Shown in pieces: positions 6,938 through 8,944 of a stretch of 8,944 bases of DNA (its first letter is position 1; the number at the start of each line of letters is the position of its first letter). The stretch lies in the NCBI GenBank assembly GCA_938004025.1, contig CALKXC010000011.1:1-8944 (forward strand), read 5' to 3'. The translations under genes were made by a program, and so were the position numbers. Under the pieces are notes generated by a model. The model searched no databases, was not told where the DNA came from, and saw only the letters and a list, made by a program, of their open reading frames with translations. Origin of the DNA: an uncultured Leucothrix sp. (lineage in GTDB: Bacteria; Pseudomonadota; Gammaproteobacteria; Thiotrichales; Thiotrichaceae).

Positions 6938-8944
6938 TTAGGACGTTCTAAGAATCAAATCATCCAAAGACATCGGCTTACCCATAGCCCAACCCTGAAG
7001 CCTATCAACGCCGAGCTTAGTGAAGCATTCTACTTGCTGAGAGCTTTCAACTCCCTCGACGACAATAATCATATTCAAGCTTTTAGCCAGTTCAATAACA
7101 CTTTCTAAAATGGCTGAAGTGCGAGGTTCTTCAAATCGATCGGTGTAGCAGCGGTCAATTTTTAGCTCATTAGCGGGAAGACTTTGTAGATAGGCAAAAG
7201 AAGCGTAACCAGAACCAAAGTCATCAATTGAGACTTTAAAGCCTCTTTCCTGAAGCTTGTTTACGTTGTTTAAGACCACTTGGTAGTCATCTATCATCAT
7301 CGATTCAGTAATTTCCATCGTGATATAAGGCACTAACGCTTGGTGAGTCGTCATCTTTTCATCAAGCATTTCGATCAACTCGTTGTTGCTCAAATCCCTA
7401 GTGGAAAGGTTGATAGAAACCTCTACTGTACCCGAAGATGCATGAAGCAAGGGGAGTTCATTAAATACTTTATTAATGACCCATTTGGTTAAATCACTGA
7501 TGCGGTGTGATTGTTCAAGTAAAGGAATAAACTCATCAGGTCTAATTCTACCTAGTTCAGGGTGATCCCAACGTGCCAATACTTCAACCCCCGTTATGCT
7601 CTCTAACTTAGTATCGTACTGTGGCTGCCACAATAGAAAAAACTCGCCATTCATTAACGAGTGATAGAAGTCAGTAATTAATTGATTACGCCTCGCCTCA
7701 TTAAAGCCGATGTGCTCAGTGTAATAAGTGAAGGTGGTTTCATTTTTTATACCTTCAGATAGTGCTAATACACTGTTTTGGATAATCACATCGAAATCTT
7801 GTTGAGCATTATCAAAAACGTAGGCGCCAATAGATACTTTAAAATCAAAATGTTCATGAAACTGATCAATTGTCTTATTAATCGCTGTTTCAATAATGTC
7901 GATAATCGTTTGTTGATCTTCCTTGTTCAGTTGTCGACATAACAAAATAAAAGTATTTTGATCGCTGTGAAAAACTGATCTTTCTATCGGTAGATCAGTA
8001 TGGGTATGGCTAAGGAAGGAGGTTTTATCAAGCTGACTTTGCGCTTCCTTTCCAAATCCTTCTAAAAAATCACAAAATGCTTTATGCCCCAAGGTTGTTT
8101 GTAAGCCGTCAAAGCCTGAAATCCAAATCTGCAGCAATGAAACGGGTGTTGTAAAAGTAGACTTCTTAAGTAGCCTTTCAAGGGCTATGTCATTGGGAAG
8201 TAAGCTTTGTCGATTGGTTAATTCTTGTAGATTAAACGCGCGTTTGCTGGTGCGAAGATTTAATAGCAGTATTCCTGAAATTAAAAATATTTCGATGAAA
8301 ACGGCGAGGAATAATACATGATTGGTTAGCACGTTAGCAGTGATGAACCCCATTCTAGTGATCAGGTGTACAAAGGCTAATGGCACGAATGTCAATAGGA
8401 TGATACGTAGCGTTATTGTTCTAAAATCTGCTTCCCAGAACTGCTTTGCTTCTTTTAAATAGGCATGAATAAGGATGTAGGCTGCAATCGGAATAGCAAA
8501 GATTACAACCAAAATGAATACCTTTAAGGCGAGTTCATAGGATAGAGAAATACCGAATATTAACGTCAATAAAGTGGCTGCAAAAAGAACATTGTGAATG
8601 CGCTTTATTAACACGGAAAACTGTTGAAATCCCGCATGCATCTGTTTAATTAAAAGCATAGTGAACAGCATGCAGCCGCTTAAGCCTAACATCGTTAATT
8701 TTTGAATTAGCTCCAAATCATGCAGTCCAAACCAAACGCTGATTGCGCCTGACTCGGTGAGTAAGTACACGATGGTAGAAACGACATAGCCCATGTATGA
8801 AACATAAGCTCTATCGTTTGAGAGTAAATAGATTCCGCTGCAATACAGTATAACAAGCAGCGCTAGTATCAGATAAATATACAGCCAGCTCTCTTGAAAC
8901 TTTCCTTCAGAAATGTACTTTTCATGATCCAGTATTCTAAAGTC
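6938..8944 (-). CDS. 7TM-DISM receptor with degenerate GGDEF and intact EAL domain, c-di-GMP phosphodiesterase (5' end missing)
   Basis: An ATG at 8794 exists, but the frame stays open for 50 more codons to the window edge. Those codons encode another membrane helix and a polar stretch before it, so the true start lies outside. Counting from Met at 8794, seven helices are seen (one before Met, then about 1-18, 33-50, 67-83, 88-109, 128-146, 154-180), as in 7TM-DISM sensors. Such proteins usually carry a periplasmic sensor domain first. A GGDEF-like domain (about 190-360) has DQNTF (278-282) where GGDEF belongs, so it should not make c-di-GMP. The EAL domain (about 375-615) keeps its catalytic set: E404 (EVL in place of EAL), N462, E494, D524-D525 (IDDFGSGY), K545, E580 and Q600. 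It should therefore hydrolyse c-di-GMP to pGpG. The external signal is unknown. Confidence 0.93.
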   Translation of the reverse strand, partial: DFRILDHEKYISEGKFQESWLYIYLILALLVILYCSGIYLLSNDRAYVSYMGYVVSTIVYLLTESGAISVWFGLHDLELIQKLTMLGLSGCMLFTMLLIKQMHAGFQQFSVLIKRIHNVLFAATLLTLIFGISLSYELALKVFILVVIFAIPIAAYILIHAYLKEAKQFWEADFRTITLRIILLTFVPLAFVHLITRMGFITANVLTNHVLFLAVFIEIFLISGILLLNLRTSKRAFNLQELTNRQSLLPNDIALERLLKKSTFTTPVSLLQIWISGFDGLQTTLGHKAFCDFLEGFGKEAQSQLDKTSFLSHTHTDLPIERSVFHSDQNTFILLCRQLNKEDQQTIIDIIETAINKTIDQFHEHFDFKVSIGAYVFDNAQQDFDVIIQNSVLALSEGIKNETTFTYYTEHIGFNEARRNQLITDFYHSLMNGEFFLLWQPQYDTKLESITGVEVLARWDHPELGRIRPDEFIPLLEQSHRISDLTKWVINKVFNELPLLHASSGTVEVSINLSTRDLSNNELIEMLDEKMTTHQALVPYITMEITESMMIDDYQVVLNNVNKLQERGFKVSIDDFGSGYASFAYLQSLPANELKIDRCYTDRFEEPRTSAILESVIELAKSLNMIIVVEGVESSQQVECFTKLGVDRLQGWAMGKPMSLDDLILRTS

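Overview
The window looks like chromosomal DNA from a free-living, probably marine, gammaproteobacterium of moderate to low G+C. This rests on the monomeric NADP-type isocitrate dehydrogenase, a 7TM-DISM/GGDEF/EAL signalling protein, an outer-membrane-type lipoprotein with repeats built around VLVxPA, and good Shine-Dalgarno sites. Genus cannot be fixed from the sequence alone. I see no insertion sequence, phage gene, tRNA, rRNA or CRISPR array.

Layout. (1) Bases 1-816, plus strand: the end of an operon. The last 56 codons of one gene overlap by four bases (ATGA) a 215-residue gene. The second encodes a small protein with one N-terminal membrane helix led by an Asp and a periplasmic tail, an ExbD/TolR/ZorB-like layout. 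The two proteins share a C-terminal motif, so they look like diverged paralogues, possibly partners of a MotA/TolQ/ExbB-like channel encoded upstream, outside the window. A strong bidirectional terminator (818-847) separates them from the convergent next gene. (2) 874-1890, minus: a basic, repeat-rich lipoprotein, with a sigma-E/ECF-like promoter and a leader of about 60 nt that holds two mutually exclusive hairpins. (3) 2172-3224, plus: a calcineurin-like metallophosphoesterase behind a multi-helix membrane domain, divergent from the lipoprotein gene. (4) 3251-5482, minus: monomeric isocitrate dehydrogenase, with its own promoter. (5) 5652-6860, minus: a 12-helix MFS transporter of unknown substrate. 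(6) 6938-8944, minus: a 7TM-DISM receptor with a dead GGDEF domain and an intact EAL domain. Its reading frame stays open to the window edge, so its N-terminus is missing.

Working together. The EAL gene, the MFS gene and icd lie in the same direction. The 77-bp gap between EAL and MFS has no terminator, so read-through is possible, although a candidate promoter lies in the gap. A weak terminator plus a promoter separate icd from MFS. Most products belong to the cell envelope (channel-like pair, lipoprotein, membrane phosphoesterase, transporter, membrane c-di-GMP enzyme). Icd is the only central-metabolism gene. The least understood parts are the left-edge pair and the lipoprotein with its leader.
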